Notes: generated from the letters alone by a model not told the origin. Positions 34,495-43,402 are shown, numbered from the stretch's first letter. The stretch: 64,000 bases of DNA from Mesorhizobium loti (GCA_002356515.1 AP017607.1:62001-126000); one strand, 5' to 3'. Numbers and translations are program-made.

Positions 34495-35508
34495 ATGAGA
34501 TTCAGCCACAGATTGTCGATCGTCGATTCACATACTGCCGGCGAGCCAAGCCGGTTTGTTATTTCAGGTTTCCCAACGATACCTGGCTCGACAATGGCCG
34601 AGCGGATGCGCAACCTGATCAACGATTACGCCTGGATCCGCCGGGTGACCATGAATGAACCGCGGGGCCACCGCGACATGTTCGGCGGCGTGATCGTGCC
34701 CCCCGTCAACCCAACCTCGCATGCCGGCGTGGTCTACATGGACGGCGGCCAGTTTTACAATATGTGCGGGCATGCCTCGCTCGGTCTTTGCGGAATGCTG
34801 GTTGAGACCGGGCAGGTACCACGTACCGGCCGCACCACAGAAGTCCGGATAGATACGCCCGCCGGGCTAGTGGTTGGATCGGTTACAACCAGCGATGCGG
34901 GAGACGTGGAAGCGGTGTCCCTTATTGACGTAGCGTCCTTTGCTTTTGCGCTGGATCAGTTTGTTGAGGTCCCTAACTACGGCCGCGTCCGCGTTGACTT
35001 CGGATATGGCGGAAATATTTTCGTAATCGCCGAAGCCGCAGACATGGGCTTCCAGTCCATCGACCCGGAACATACCACCGATCTGATCAAGGCCGGCGTG
35101 GCGTTGCGCCAGGCAGCAAGGCTGCAATACCGCTTCCAGCATCCCGAGCAGCCTCATATCGACGGGATTGACCTTGCGATGTTGACCGCTCCGGCCTCGA
35201 GCAGTGCCACGGATGCGCGTAACATCGTCATCCTCGGCCAGGCCCAGGCGGACCGATCGCCTTGCGGCACCGGCACGTGCGCGCGCATGGCCGTCGAGCA
35301 TGCTAAGGGCCGGCTCGGGGTCCAAGAGCGCTTCAGGCACGAAAGCTCCATTCGGACGTTTTTTGACGCGCGCATTCTTGAAACGACGAAGGTTGGATCC
35401 CTGCCTGCGGTAATACCGGAAATTAGTTGCCGACCTTTCCTTACCGGGTTTAGCGAGTTCGTCGTTGATCCAGAGGATCCATTGGGGAACGGCTTCGTGC
35501 TCGGATAA
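34495..35508 (+). CDS. Proline racemase/4-hydroxyproline epimerase, Cys/Cys type
   Basis: This 337-residue enzyme has both catalytic cysteines: Cys91 in MCGH and Cys257 in DRSPCGTGT. It should invert the C2 centre of proline or 4-hydroxyproline by the two-base mechanism. The ATG at 34495 (MRFSHRLSIVDSH) matches the family's usual start; an upstream start at 34384 would add an unrelated 37-residue leader. It lies just outside cassette B, 258 bp beyond the end repeat, yet belongs to the same biochemistry. It may be what remains of another hydroxyproline gene set. Confidence 0.9.
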   Translation: MRFSHRLSIVDSHTAGEPSRFVISGFPTIPGSTMAERMRNLINDYAWIRRVTMNEPRGHRDMFGGVIVPPVNPTSHAGVVYMDGGQFYNMCGHASLGLCGMLVETGQVPRTGRTTEVRIDTPAGLVVGSVTTSDAGDVEAVSLIDVASFAFALDQFVEVPNYGRVRVDFGYGGNIFVIAEAADMGFQSIDPEHTTDLIKAGVALRQAARLQYRFQHPEQPHIDGIDLAMLTAPASSSATDARNIVILGQAQADRSPCGTGTCARMAVEHAKGRLGVQERFRHESSIRTFFDARILETTKVGSLPAVIPEISCRPFLTGFSEFVVDPEDPLGNGFVLG

Positions 35509-35733
35509 CTCTGGTTGGGGTATCAAGGTGATGCCCTAACCAAGGAGGAACTCAACAAGGCGTTTTCCATGAGGACCGGAGCTAGGCAGCTCATAACCCA
35601 GGGTCATCGCCAACCCCAGCAATACGCGTTATCTCCCTGGACAAGAGGCACCAGCTCGGTGCGCCAATTCCCACGAGTCGACCAACGGCGAGCACCGCCA
35701 CCTGCCACCCATATCAGCCTCTGAGGACCAATT

Positions 35734-35916
35734 ATGCCTGTAATCCACATAGAAACCTTCAAATCGAGCGACGAAAAAAAGATGGAACTGGCAGCGGAAA
35801 TTACCAAGCTGTTTTGTGACAAGATGAACCTGAAGCCAGAGCAGATCCACGTAGTCTTTGATGAGTATGAGCCGAACAACTGGGCAACCGGCGGCAAACT
35901 CTGGTCGAAGATGTGA
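35734..35916 (+). CDS. 4-oxalocrotonate tautomerase family protein
   Basis: This 60-residue tautomerase monomer has the catalytic Pro directly after the start Met (MPVIHIETF). Its length and the beta-alpha-beta pattern fit the hexameric 4-OT family. Members interconvert enol and keto acids. A TGAGGA sequence precedes the ATG. It stands between the proline racemase and a broken transporter gene, with no aromatic-degradation partners, so its substrate cannot be guessed. Confidence 0.8.
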   Translation: MPVIHIETFKSSDEKKMELAAEITKLFCDKMNLKPEQIHVVFDEYEPNNWATGGKLWSKM

Positions 35917-35960
35917 GGCAACAGTCTGGACGGCTTGACCCGCCTTGAACTGGAGGCATT

Positions 35961-36470
35961 TTGAAAGCCATTGTTGCACCCTCCACCAGAAATGCTTGGA
36001 CTAACTCAAGACTGCCCGTGTCGCAAATCCTGCTGATGTGCACCAACCAAGGCAGTGCATATGCGTTGAAGCCCCGGCGAAAGGGGTTTTGGACCCTCGT
36101 AGGCCTTCTGTCGGTTCCACTATGGGCTCTTTGGCCCCTCATGGCGGTGATATCGATTGACAGCATGCCGACGTTTCAATTCTCCGCCATCAATTATGCG
36201 GTGGCCGCGTCGACCTTGTTTGCTCTCTCCAGAAGGCGTGCATCCAAGGCACAGCTGATCAACCAGCAGCTGGTCCCTGTCCTGATGGTGGCGCTTGGCC
36301 TGTTGATCGGGAATGTCCTTTTCCTATACTCGCTCAAGTTCATTTCGCCCGCGCAATCGAATATTATTGTCTACCTCTGGCCCATCATCGTCGTCTTGCT
36401 TGCCACAGCGTTAGGCCTCCTGACCTTTTCCCCAAGACACCTGTTTTCTGTGCTCCTGGCGCTCGCCGGA
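35961..36470 (+). pseudogene. EamA/DMT-family transporter, truncated
   Basis: About 170 residues cover the first half of a drug/metabolite exporter: four hydrophobic segments including FWTLVGLLSVPLWALWPL and SPAQSNIIVYLWPIIVVLL. A full EamA protein has ten segments and about 300 residues. At about 36470 the reading passes directly into the opposite-strand tail of a broken regulator (36471-37290). The likely start is the ATG at 36036. The gene is cut by a deletion or recombination event. Confidence 0.75.
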
Positions 36471-37290
36471 AGAAATGCGCACCGTCAGAAAATCCGCATT
36501 CGTAGGCAATTTGCGTAATAGAACAGGTCGTATTGAGGAGCATCCACTTGGCTGACTTCAAGCGCAAGCGCCGCCAATAGTTGGCGGGCGTTGTCTGGAG
36601 TTCCTTCTTAAAGAGCCGAGACAATTCCCGCGAGGAAGTGCCGACCCCTGCCGCGATTTCTGAAACTGAACATAGCTCATACAACTTTTGCCGCATGATA
36701 GAGACGGCATTTGCAACTCGACGATCTGCAAACTTGAGCCGGGGTCCGACTCAACGATGATCTCATCGTTTTTAACTTCACGGTTGCCCAGCAAATAGTG
36801 AAAGGCCTTTTGGGCGCGGGCCTCGCCGCAAGCGTCAGCGACGAGCTTTGTTGCGAGATTGACCGCGGCCAGCCCACCAGGTGAGGTTATGAGGTTGCCA
36901 TCACACACCACCGCGCTGTCGGTGATGGGCACGACAGCGGGAAAAAATCTTCGCATCGTCCCTTCCATATCGAAATGAACCGCGCAACGTTTACCGTCGA
37001 GTAGGCCCAGCTCAGCCAAAACGACAATGCCTGTGCAGCACGCGGCGAGCTTTACCCCGTCTTTGGCGGCGGCTTTTATATATTCATAAAGAGCGGGGTT
37101 CGCTTTTTCTCCGCTGTGAAGAATGCCGCCGTGCACGATTATGCAGTCGTAGTTGGATGGATCGGCGAACGTCCTGCTTGGAAGAACCGCTATGCCACAG
37201 CTCGCAACAATGGGATTGTCGGCAGACCGTCCGGGTGCGAAAGCAGAATGTCTTTGACGGCAGCGCTGGCGGACTTACTTTCAATCTTGG
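36471..37290 (-). pseudogene. GlxA-family regulator, frameshifted and truncated
   Basis: Pieces of a DJ-1/PfpI plus AraC regulator are spread over three frames. The start reads DPSNYDCIIVHGGILHSGEK. The sensor is LAACCTGIVVLAELGLLDG with Cys intact, and a frame change near 36710 leads to the HTH part GTSSRELSRLFKKEL and YECGFSDGAHFF. The C-terminus is cut at about 36471, tail to tail with the broken EamA gene. It cannot make a working protein. Confidence 0.8.
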
Positions 37291-37697
37291 TCATGGCGGC
37301 GTTCCTTCGCGGGAATCGGTGACGTGAACAATTACCAGCCTGCCATGACCGCCCTCTCTCAGCGAATTTGCAGAACTCTCAGCACACTACCGTTTGGGTT
37401 TTGCTCACCTCACAATTGGCATGCTAGTAAGTGCAACGTTTATAGTTGCCGGAGGGATCATCTCCTCACGCCATTGTCCCGACGAAGCTGCCGATGCTGG
37501 ATCCCTACCAATTGCTTTGGCTCGCCAGAAACGGGGCCATCATCTGACCACCCGCGATACGGCATGTGGCATATTACTATATGATGCCCGGCAATGACAT
37601 GCGTGGCCCCTGATCCTGAACCTCCGAGGCACGAACAAGCCTCGGCGACATTTTGGCCCCCTGCACTCTGCCGCGTTCAAGAGTAAGCGATCTTTGC
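37291..37697. other. Non-coding stretch downstream of the relaxase
   Basis: 407 bases without a convincing gene. It contains a modest hairpin, CCGAGGC (37624-37630) with GCCTCGG (37639-37645), but no T-run on the relaxase strand. It is a junction zone between degraded genes and the ICE core. Confidence 0.4.
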
Positions 37698-39944
37698 TCA
37701 GCGCTCGTAGTCGTTATCGTTTGAACGCTGAGTCTTCCGATCCTGCTCTCCCGATTGCCGCGCCTTCTGTTTGTTGGCGTCCTTCTGCTTGGCACTCACC
37801 TGCTTCTGCTTGGTGCCGGTGCGCGGCTGCTCCGGTTGGCGGGGATCGTCCCGGGTTGGAAGGTCTCGCCCTCGCGCCTCGCGGTCGGGGATCGGCTCGC
37901 CACTGCCACCACCACGACGCTGTTGCTGCCGCTCAAATTGCAGCCGCGCGAGACGGTCGTGCATCTTGTCGTTGACCTCTTCACGATACTGTTCGAACTG
38001 TCCTTGATGCGCCGGCGGCAGCGTCTCGCGCATGTTGTCGAGGGCCTGATTGACGCGGGCCATCTGACGCCGCATTTCAAAGGGGGTTTGCGCCATGTTC
38101 AAATCTCCTATCAGTGCATTCAATTCTCTCATACCGGGATGGGACAGGAAAGACTTCTGCCCCGATTGATCAGCTCCGCGCCCCGCGGCAGGACCTGGCT
38201 GTCCCTCCCCTGTCCGATCGCGACGGTCCCGCAGAAAATTGTTGCCGATCGACTCCGCTGCCGTGAGAGCCTGACCGACCACGCCCGCGGTCCGCATCGT
38301 CGTCACAGTCTTTTGCCATGCGGCAGCGATGGCATCGCCGTTCACGACAAGGGATTGTCCATCCAAACGACGTTGCCGCTTGGCCTCCACCCGCTCGATC
38401 GTCCTGGCGCTGACCTGGTAGCGCGGATCGCTCTGGGCGCGGCTGTAGGCTCCGGCATGCTCCTTCGTGAATGGCCGCGTCATCGCATGATCCATGCGCC
38501 GCGTCGCCACCATCGCAATGCCGTTCTCGCGTGCTTTTTCCGCAAAGGTCTCGCGCCAGGCTGCGAGATCCGGTTTGTAGAATTTCAGGCGCTCGCCGTC
38601 GGCTGACCGGGCCTGCACCATCGCGTGGATATGGACGTGCTTGGTGTCCTTGTGATGCGCCAGGACGAACTTGTATCCTGGCGCGCGCTCCTCCATCACG
38701 GCGCGCGCCGCGGCCATGACGGCGTTGGCATCGGTGCCGGCCTTCGCCGAGAAAAGCAGGTGATAGGCATTGCGGCGCTCACGCCCCGAAAACTGCGGGC
38801 GCCATTGTTCATAGACCGAAGCCGCCGCTTTGGTGGCATTCTTCGCCCCGAGCACAGGCTCCCCATTTGCGTGGCGGACCTGGCTGTGGGTGCGGATAAA
38901 CTTTTGCAAAAAGTATTTCGCCTTGGGTTCACGGCTGACGGCCGCCGTTACCTCTGCCTTGGCTACCACCCCCGCCGCGCCCATAGCCTCAGACAAGCGG
39001 GCTTCAATCTTGTCGAGTGCCTTGCTGCGCGAATTCGCCCGACCACCGGCAAGCACCTTGGCAAGCGGTCCGGCCCGCTCATCGGTGTGCGCGTATACCT
39101 CCACCGCCTGTCCATCCTGTGCATAGATAAACGGTTTTGCGCCGAAGGCCTTGTTTAACGCTTCGCTCAAGGCGGCGTCGGTGACCTCGCCGGCTAGCTC
39201 GAAACGAACCTCGATAAAATTCGTATTTTCCAGGGGTGGTTCGAACGTCTGGCAAAACGTTTCCAGGAACGCTTTTCGTGCGCCGCCTGTCGCAAGCACC
39301 TGGCCGTCCTCGTCAAAAATCTCGATGTCGTGCTTGTCGCCTTTTTCGTCGTCGCGCTTCCCGATGTAATTGAGCAGCCGAGCGGCGGCTTCCCTGGTCG
39401 ATGGCGGATTGGGCATGACCTTGAACACAGCAGGCTGGGCGCCTGCCGCGTAGCCTGCCCGCGCCGCCACGGCCTGCGCCTGATAGGCGGCCCGCGCCGC
39501 TCGCCCCGTACCGCCTGGGCGACCAGCGCCCCGGCCGCCGCCGCCACCGCCACGCCGCTTCCAGTCTTCCTCCTCCTCTTCCGGCCGGAAACCGGCGAGC
39601 GTGGCACCATAGACCATGATCGGCACGCTAGCCGCTTTGGCGGAGCTCGCAGCCGCAGTGGACGTCGGCGCCCTGCTGGACATGGAGTTCCCCGACGCTC
39701 CTGTTACTCGCGGCGATGAACGAGGAGGGTTCCTGGCGCCACTTACCATCGAGCCGGCTTGTCCTTGGCCGAGGCGTCCGCCGCCACCGGTCCGCTCATA
39801 CCCCTTCATCGCCTGGAATTCGCCGGCCTCGCGTCGGGCGCTTGTCGCGGACTTGTCGTCGTCCAGCTCCTCACGCTTCACGCCGGTAACGCCCCGCAGA
39901 TAGCGTTCGATTTCGGCCGCGTAGCCAGCAAGACGACCGCTCAT
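37698..39944 (-). CDS. rlxS: MobP-type relaxase (RlxS/VirD2-like)
   Basis: This 748-residue conjugative relaxase should nick the element's origin of transfer, stay bound to the 5' end and pilot the strand through the VirB/VirD4 channel. Motif III is HHKDTKHVHIH at 430-440, with the metal-binding His436, His438 and His440. Tyr193 in LLNYIGKRD is the likely nicking tyrosine. The N-terminal 170 residues are low-complexity and glycine-rich (EEEEEDWKRRGGGGGG). The C-terminus is a basic, charged tail ending NDNDYER. It overlaps the MobC-like gene by four bases and is transcribed away from parA. Confidence 0.9.
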   Translation of the reverse strand: MSGRLAGYAAEIERYLRGVTGVKREELDDDKSATSARREAGEFQAMKGYERTGGGGRLGQGQAGSMVSGARNPPRSSPRVTGASGNSMSSRAPTSTAAASSAKAASVPIMVYGATLAGFRPEEEEEDWKRRGGGGGGRGAGRPGGTGRAARAAYQAQAVAARAGYAAGAQPAVFKVMPNPPSTREAAARLLNYIGKRDDEKGDKHDIEIFDEDGQVLATGGARKAFLETFCQTFEPPLENTNFIEVRFELAGEVTDAALSEALNKAFGAKPFIYAQDGQAVEVYAHTDERAGPLAKVLAGGRANSRSKALDKIEARLSEAMGAAGVVAKAEVTAAVSREPKAKYFLQKFIRTHSQVRHANGEPVLGAKNATKAAASVYEQWRPQFSGRERRNAYHLLFSAKAGTDANAVMAAARAVMEERAPGYKFVLAHHKDTKHVHIHAMVQARSADGERLKFYKPDLAAWRETFAEKARENGIAMVATRRMDHAMTRPFTKEHAGAYSRAQSDPRYQVSARTIERVEAKRQRRLDGQSLVVNGDAIAAAWQKTVTTMRTAGVVGQALTAAESIGNNFLRDRRDRTGEGQPGPAAGRGADQSGQKSFLSHPGMRELNALIGDLNMAQTPFEMRRQMARVNQALDNMRETLPPAHQGQFEQYREEVNDKMHDRLARLQFERQQQRRGGGSGEPIPDREARGRDLPTRDDPRQPEQPRTGTKQKQVSAKQKDANKQKARQSGEQDRKTQRSNDNDYER

Positions 39945-40348
39945 GACCTGGCCTCCCTCGCCTTGCGGGACCCGCCAGTCATCGCCTTCAGTTCGTCGCG
40001 GAACTGCCGCACGAGGTTACCCACCGCCATCAAAGCCTGCTCAAGACCCTCATCGTGGGCAACCCGGCCGTCGTTCATGGCGCGCACGGCCTGATTGAAA
40101 TTGACGCCGACGCGCCGCAGCTGATCGGTCATGTCCAGGATCGCCGGCCGCAACCCCTCTGACGCGATAGGCAGATGCCCGGCCTCAGCCCGCACCAGAC
40201 GCCGGACGACATCGCTGAGGGTCACGCCGTCCCGACCCGCAATGGCTTTGAGGTTGGCCAGCTCGTCAGCCGAAAACCGGATGTGCGTCACCTCGCCATA
40301 GCGTCGTGACCCGCTCTTCACCGCAGTCTTCTGGGCGTCTGCATCCAT
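39941..40348 (-). CDS. mobC: MobC-like relaxosome accessory protein (ribbon-helix-helix)
   Basis: This protein of about 135 residues begins at the ATG at 40348. Its N-terminal RHH-like region is HIRFSADELANLKAIAGRDG followed by VTLSDVVRRLVRAE. The C-terminal part LRRVGVNFNQAVRAMN is characteristic of MobC/plasmid mobilization relaxosome proteins. Such proteins open DNA at oriT and help the relaxase bind. An upstream start at 40507 would run the frame through a perfect palindrome (40396-40420) and is unlikely. The stop overlaps the relaxase start (ATGA). Confidence 0.8.
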   Translation of the reverse strand: MDADAQKTAVKSGSRRYGEVTHIRFSADELANLKAIAGRDGVTLSDVVRRLVRAEAGHLPIASEGLRPAILDMTDQLRRVGVNFNQAVRAMNDGRVAHDEGLEQALMAVGNLVRQFRDELKAMTGGSRKAREARS

Positions 40349-40395
40349 CTCTAAAGCCCGCTTGCGGGCGCTAAGGCCCGTCAGGGCCGCGCCGT

Positions 40396-40420
40396 CTATT
40401 TTGTGTGTATCACAAAATAG
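40396..40420. promoter_or_regulatory. Perfect inverted repeat upstream of mobC-rlxS, candidate oriT element or operator
   Basis: CTATTTTGTG (40396-40405) and CACAAAATAG (40411-40420) form ten perfectly paired bases around TGTAT. It is AT-rich in a GC-rich neighbourhood and lies 48 bp upstream of the mobC start, where relaxase origins and relaxosome autoregulatory operators are usually found. A direct repeat CACTGCAAGGGC (40483 and 40505) lies 60 bp further on. Which of the two roles applies cannot be told from sequence alone. Confidence 0.6.
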
Positions 40421-40521
40421 ACTATCCTGCCAATAGAAAGAGGGCGGAAGGCCAACGTTCGGTTCCCAACGAACCCAATTGTCACTGCAAGGGCCCGCAG
40501 TTGCCACTGCAAGGGCGCGAT

Positions 40522-40747
40522 GTGTCCATCGTGACTTGATGCAACGTGTCTATGATGCGGTGAGGACTTGTTTCCATGTTAACATGGAGACACCGGAGTC
40601 AGTTCGCAGTCACGAACGGCCCGCCGGTATGCGCGCCTGGGTTGCCAAACCGGTCTGCCCCGTCGACTATGTCCACGAAGTTTCGACCCGTGACATTTGT
40701 TTCCATGTGTCCATGATGACTTGTTTCCATGTTAACACGGAAACAAG
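40522..40747. promoter_or_regulatory. Iteron-like repeats and palindromes upstream of parA
   Basis: The unit GTGTCCATSGTGACTTG occurs at 40522 and 40707, with a shorter form GTGTCTATGATG at 40546. Copies of YTTGTTTCCATG occur at 40567, 40696 (TTTG form) and 40720. Two palindromes centre on TTAA: 40567-40594 (9 of 12 paired) and 40720-40747 (arms CTTGTTTCCATG and CACGGAAACAAG, 11 of 12 paired). The last ends 28 bp before the parA start. They look like operators or centromere-like sites for the parA operon; an origin-type iteron array is also possible. Confidence 0.65.
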
Positions 40748-40774
40748 GAGACCAACGCCGGAAGGAGGCCCCCC

Positions 40775-41455
40775 ATGATCATCTCCGCTGCGATCCCAAA
40801 AGGCGGCACCGGCAAATCGACGATGCTGCGCACCCTCGCATCCGTCGCGCTGCATCGGGGCTATTCGGTCACACTTATTGACGGCGATCGGCGGCAGAAC
40901 ATGAACCGCTGGTTCCAGATGCTGGGTGATGCTGGCAATCGCCCGGACAGGCTGCATCTGGTGAGCGCAATGACCCCGCAGGAAATCCTCGACGCGGCAG
41001 CCACTCACAACGGCGAGCGGTCCGTCGTCTTGATCGATACGGAAGGCACAACGAACGACAACCTCATGGCCGGGCTCTTCGCGGCCGATATTGTCGTCGT
41101 GCCGGTGTACTTTGCCCTCGACGACGTGACCGCCGCCATCCAGATCACCGACCACTACATTCCGCTTGCGGTCGAGAGCCGGGGTAGGCCGCTGCCTGCG
41201 ATATTCGTGCTGACCAAGCAGACCATCATCGATGGCAGGGCCCGAGCCCTGACCGAACTGCGCGCCATCATCCAGGCCAACGGCACGCCGATTGCAGAAC
41301 ACGTCCTGCATAATCGTGTTGCCTACCGCGACCTGCAAACCGGGCAGACCCTTTACAGCCCTGCGGTGCCCGATGCGAAGGCGGTTGCCGAGAGCGAAGG
41401 GGTCTTCGACGACCTTCTGCAAACCTTCATCGAAGCCACAAGGAATGCGGCATGA
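40775..41455 (+). CDS. parA: ParA-family partition ATPase
   Basis: This 226-residue small ParA has the deviant Walker A KGGTGKST at 9-16, the A' box DGDRRQNMNRW and Walker B VVLIDTEG. It lacks the N-terminal HTH of large ParA proteins, so it is of the type Ib/VirC1-like kind. Such ATPases position plasmids or ICEs; VirC1 also promotes assembly at the transfer origin. A strong AAGGAGG sits 8 bp before the ATG. The next gene overlaps by four bases. The repeat array at 40522-40747 directly upstream is probably bound by its partner. Confidence 0.9.
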   Translation: MIISAAIPKGGTGKSTMLRTLASVALHRGYSVTLIDGDRRQNMNRWFQMLGDAGNRPDRLHLVSAMTPQEILDAAATHNGERSVVLIDTEGTTNDNLMAGLFAADIVVVPVYFALDDVTAAIQITDHYIPLAVESRGRPLPAIFVLTKQTIIDGRARALTELRAIIQANGTPIAEHVLHNRVAYRDLQTGQTLYSPAVPDAKAVAESEGVFDDLLQTFIEATRNAA

Positions 41456-41856
41456 GTGAAGAAACCGCACCGAAGCCCGGTGACGACAAGAAAGCCCGCA
41501 TGATGAAGGCGATCTCCACGCAGCCCCCGGCGCTGCCGAGCATGTTCATCCCACCGAAGGTCGAAACGTCGACCAGGGAGCAAGCTACGCCACAGATGCG
41601 GGAACCGGCAAAGCCGTCCCCGGCAGTTGGGCCGGATTTCCGCAAGCTGCTGCGGCAGGGTCAGAAAAAGGATCCCATTGCCGGCAAGAAGATTCGCGAG
41701 GAGGAGATGGTCCGCTGCGGCTACTATCTGACGGCCGTGGAGCAGCGCCAGTTCAAGTTGCTGGCGATCAGCAACGGCCACAGCATGACCGAGCTGCTGC
41801 GAAAAGCTGTGCAGGATTATATCCGCATTCATAAGCACAAACTGCCGAAGGAATAA
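41452..41856 (+). CDS. Small ParA partner, probable DNA-binding protein
   Basis: This 134-residue basic protein has a disordered proline-rich first half (STQPPALPSMFIPPK) and a C-terminal region YYLTAVEQRQFKLLAISNGH then SMTELLRKAVQDYI, which reads like a ribbon-helix-helix. It is translationally coupled to parA (ATGA). In compact partition systems the gene after a small ParA encodes a non-ParB centromere-binding RHH protein. By analogy it may bind the palindromes upstream of parA. I know no named family for it. Confidence 0.7.
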   Translation: MSEETAPKPGDDKKARMMKAISTQPPALPSMFIPPKVETSTREQATPQMREPAKPSPAVGPDFRKLLRQGQKKDPIAGKKIREEEMVRCGYYLTAVEQRQFKLLAISNGHSMTELLRKAVQDYIRIHKHKLPKE

Positions 41857-41927
41857 TCGGCGGTTTGGAGTCGCCGTCGCATGCTGCGACGGGCGATGGT
41901 CCTGGCTCTTGGCGACGCGCAAAAAAA

Positions 41928-41959
41928 GGGCCCGCGACGGAGCACTCCGTCGCGGGCCC
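41928..41959. terminator. Bidirectional terminator between convergent genes
   Basis: The arms GGGCCCGCGACGGAG (41928-41942) and CTCCGTCGCGGGCCC (41945-41959) pair at all fifteen positions around CA. A run of seven A lies on the left and TTT on the right, so it can stop transcription from the parA operon and from the minus-strand genes ending at 41974. Confidence 0.9.
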
Positions 41960-41973
41960 TTTGACGTGTTTGC

Positions 41974-42315
41974 CTAGTTGGGTTGGTTGAGGTGTTTCAG
42001 CAGGTCTCCGAGGATGCCGTCGCGCTGCGGACGCCCGCTGGCGGCCGCTTTGTCGTCGACCAGCCTTGCGGCCAATTCGGGCGATGGCGGCATGAGATGG
42101 TAGCCGTGTGAGATGGCTGCGTGGCAAAGATCATCGAGCGTTTCGAACGCTCGATCGCGGGTGCCAAGCCAGAGCGCGGGCTCGTCGGTTTCTTCGTGCG
42201 GGAACGCTTGCAGGAAGTAGGTCCGAAGCGGTGGATCGTAGCCGATGACAGCGTCTGGATCCGAGCGGACTTTTCCGGTGACGGTGCCAGTGACGGTGAT
42301 GGTGTAGCGGCTCAT
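41974..42315 (-). CDS. Conserved ICE hypothetical protein
   Basis: This 113-residue protein starts at the ATG at 42315 after AAGGAGGTTGCA, a near-perfect ribosome site. It opens MSRYTITVTGTVTGKV with an alternating beta pattern and contains GYHLMPPSPELAARLVDDKA. I do not recognise a family. The DUF736 gene ends 58 bp upstream on the same strand, and small genes in this position are normal in Rhizobiales ICEs. Confidence 0.75.
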   Translation of the reverse strand: MSRYTITVTGTVTGKVRSDPDAVIGYDPPLRTYFLQAFPHEETDEPALWLGTRDRAFETLDDLCHAAISHGYHLMPPSPELAARLVDDKAAASGRPQRDGILGDLLKHLNQPN

Positions 42316-42373
42316 TGCAACCTCCTTTTGCCGGTGGGGAAGCCGGCCCCTCGAGGGGCCGGCCACCGATGCC

Positions 42374-42697
42374 TCACTGGGGGTTGTTCCAGAGGATGAC
42401 CTTCTTGTTGTCCTCGCCACCCGGGGCGGGAGCGAGATTGCCGAAGATCACGCCGATCTCGGGGGCTTCCAGCTTGACCGAGAGGTATTCCTCGCCCGAA
42501 CGCTGGGAGATGCGGTGCCAGCCGGCTCCGATCTCGAAGCCCGTGCGCTTGTTGACGATCCGGTAGTCGGGCGCGTCCTCGCGCGACTTGTTGGTGTTCG
42601 GGATGAGGGTGATCGGGGCGTTGACCCGGAGCGTGGCAAAGACGCCTTCCATCGAGCCGTCGGCCTTGGTGGTGAGGTTTGCGATCGTGGTGGCCAT
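42374..42697 (-). CDS. DUF736 family protein
   Basis: This 107-residue protein has the DUF736 pattern: MATTIANLTTKADGSMEGVF, an NKRTGFEIGAGWHR centre and a C-terminal GNLAPAPGGEDNKKVILWNN. The family is found almost only on Proteobacterial ICEs and plasmids close to the relaxase. The function is unknown; a single-strand or DNA-processing role in transfer is often presumed. A broken second copy lies on the opposite strand at 43113-43300. Confidence 0.92.
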   Translation of the reverse strand: MATTIANLTTKADGSMEGVFATLRVNAPITLIPNTNKSREDAPDYRIVNKRTGFEIGAGWHRISQRSGEEYLSVKLEAPEIGVIFGNLAPAPGGEDNKKVILWNNPQ

Positions 42698-43402
42698 GGT
42701 AGTTCTCCTTCGGTTGCATCGGGACCATTCCCGATGGCGCCAAAGGAGAGGGCCGTCCTGCTGCGGTCATCTCGGCGAAAATTCTGGAAAATTCTATTTG
42801 CCGAAAAAGTGCGGGCAGGCCCTTCGCCTGTCCGCAAACAAAAACAGAAATCGAATTTTCCTGAATATTCGCCGAGTGTACCCCCAACGGGGGTTGACCG
42901 CACAAAGCAGGCGGTCGTCTACAAAGGCGACATGAAACGGGAATGGCCCCGGATGTGATCGGAGGAGAAGAACCATGGCCGCCATCGCGTGGCCGCCCAT
43001 GCTCCCGGATCGCCGGGATGCTTGCCGTCACCTCCGGGGTCAGCGCCTGCGTCGTCAATACTTCGAACAGCAGCCTTGCGCGTGAACAGCCTTGCTGGTC
43101 GGGATGGCGGCGCAGCGTTTTCGAGATCGGAGCCGGCTGGCAGCGAACTTCACGCCCCTCGGTAGCAATGCCTCGAAGCCACGATGGATGACCGCGCAAG
43201 CCAGGATGTTCGCCACGCTTGCCCCGCTTCAGATGCGAGACGGGTCAAAGATGATCATCCTGCGCAACGCCCTGCAGCTCTGGCGTGGGCCGGTTTCGAA
43301 AGGGGCCGGCTCCGGCCGCTCATACAAGTGGAGTTGGGGCGCGGGGCCGGATAAAGCCTATCGGTTCGGACCCGCCGGGCTGTCGGCGGGTCGGCGCGCA
43401 CA
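42698..43402. other. Stretch holding a DUF736 relic
   Basis: 705 bases without an intact gene. It contains the DUF736 relic (43113-43300) and two short hairpins of no clear role (42718-42735 and 42880-42895). The long minus-strand reading through this stretch (42312-43199) is a shadow with no recognisable product. Confidence 0.45.
43113..43300 (+). pseudogene. DUF736 relic on the opposite strand
   Basis: The plus strand reads FEIGAGWQRTS from about 43116, matching FEIGAGWHRIS of the intact DUF736 protein. After a frame change it reads FATLAPLQMRDGSKMIILRN near 43210-43270, matching its FGNLAPAPGGEDNKKVILWN end. The front half is missing. It is a decayed, inverted second copy. Confidence 0.6.

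Noticed and set aside
37624..37645. Hairpin as relaxase terminator
   Set aside because: The seven-base-pair stem has no T-run on the minus strand and lies more than 50 bp past the stop.
42312..43199. Minus-strand frame of 295 codons
   Set aside because: It covers DUF736 in another frame and the relic stretch. Its composition (HHQGRRLDGRRLCHAPGQR-type) is a shadow reading.
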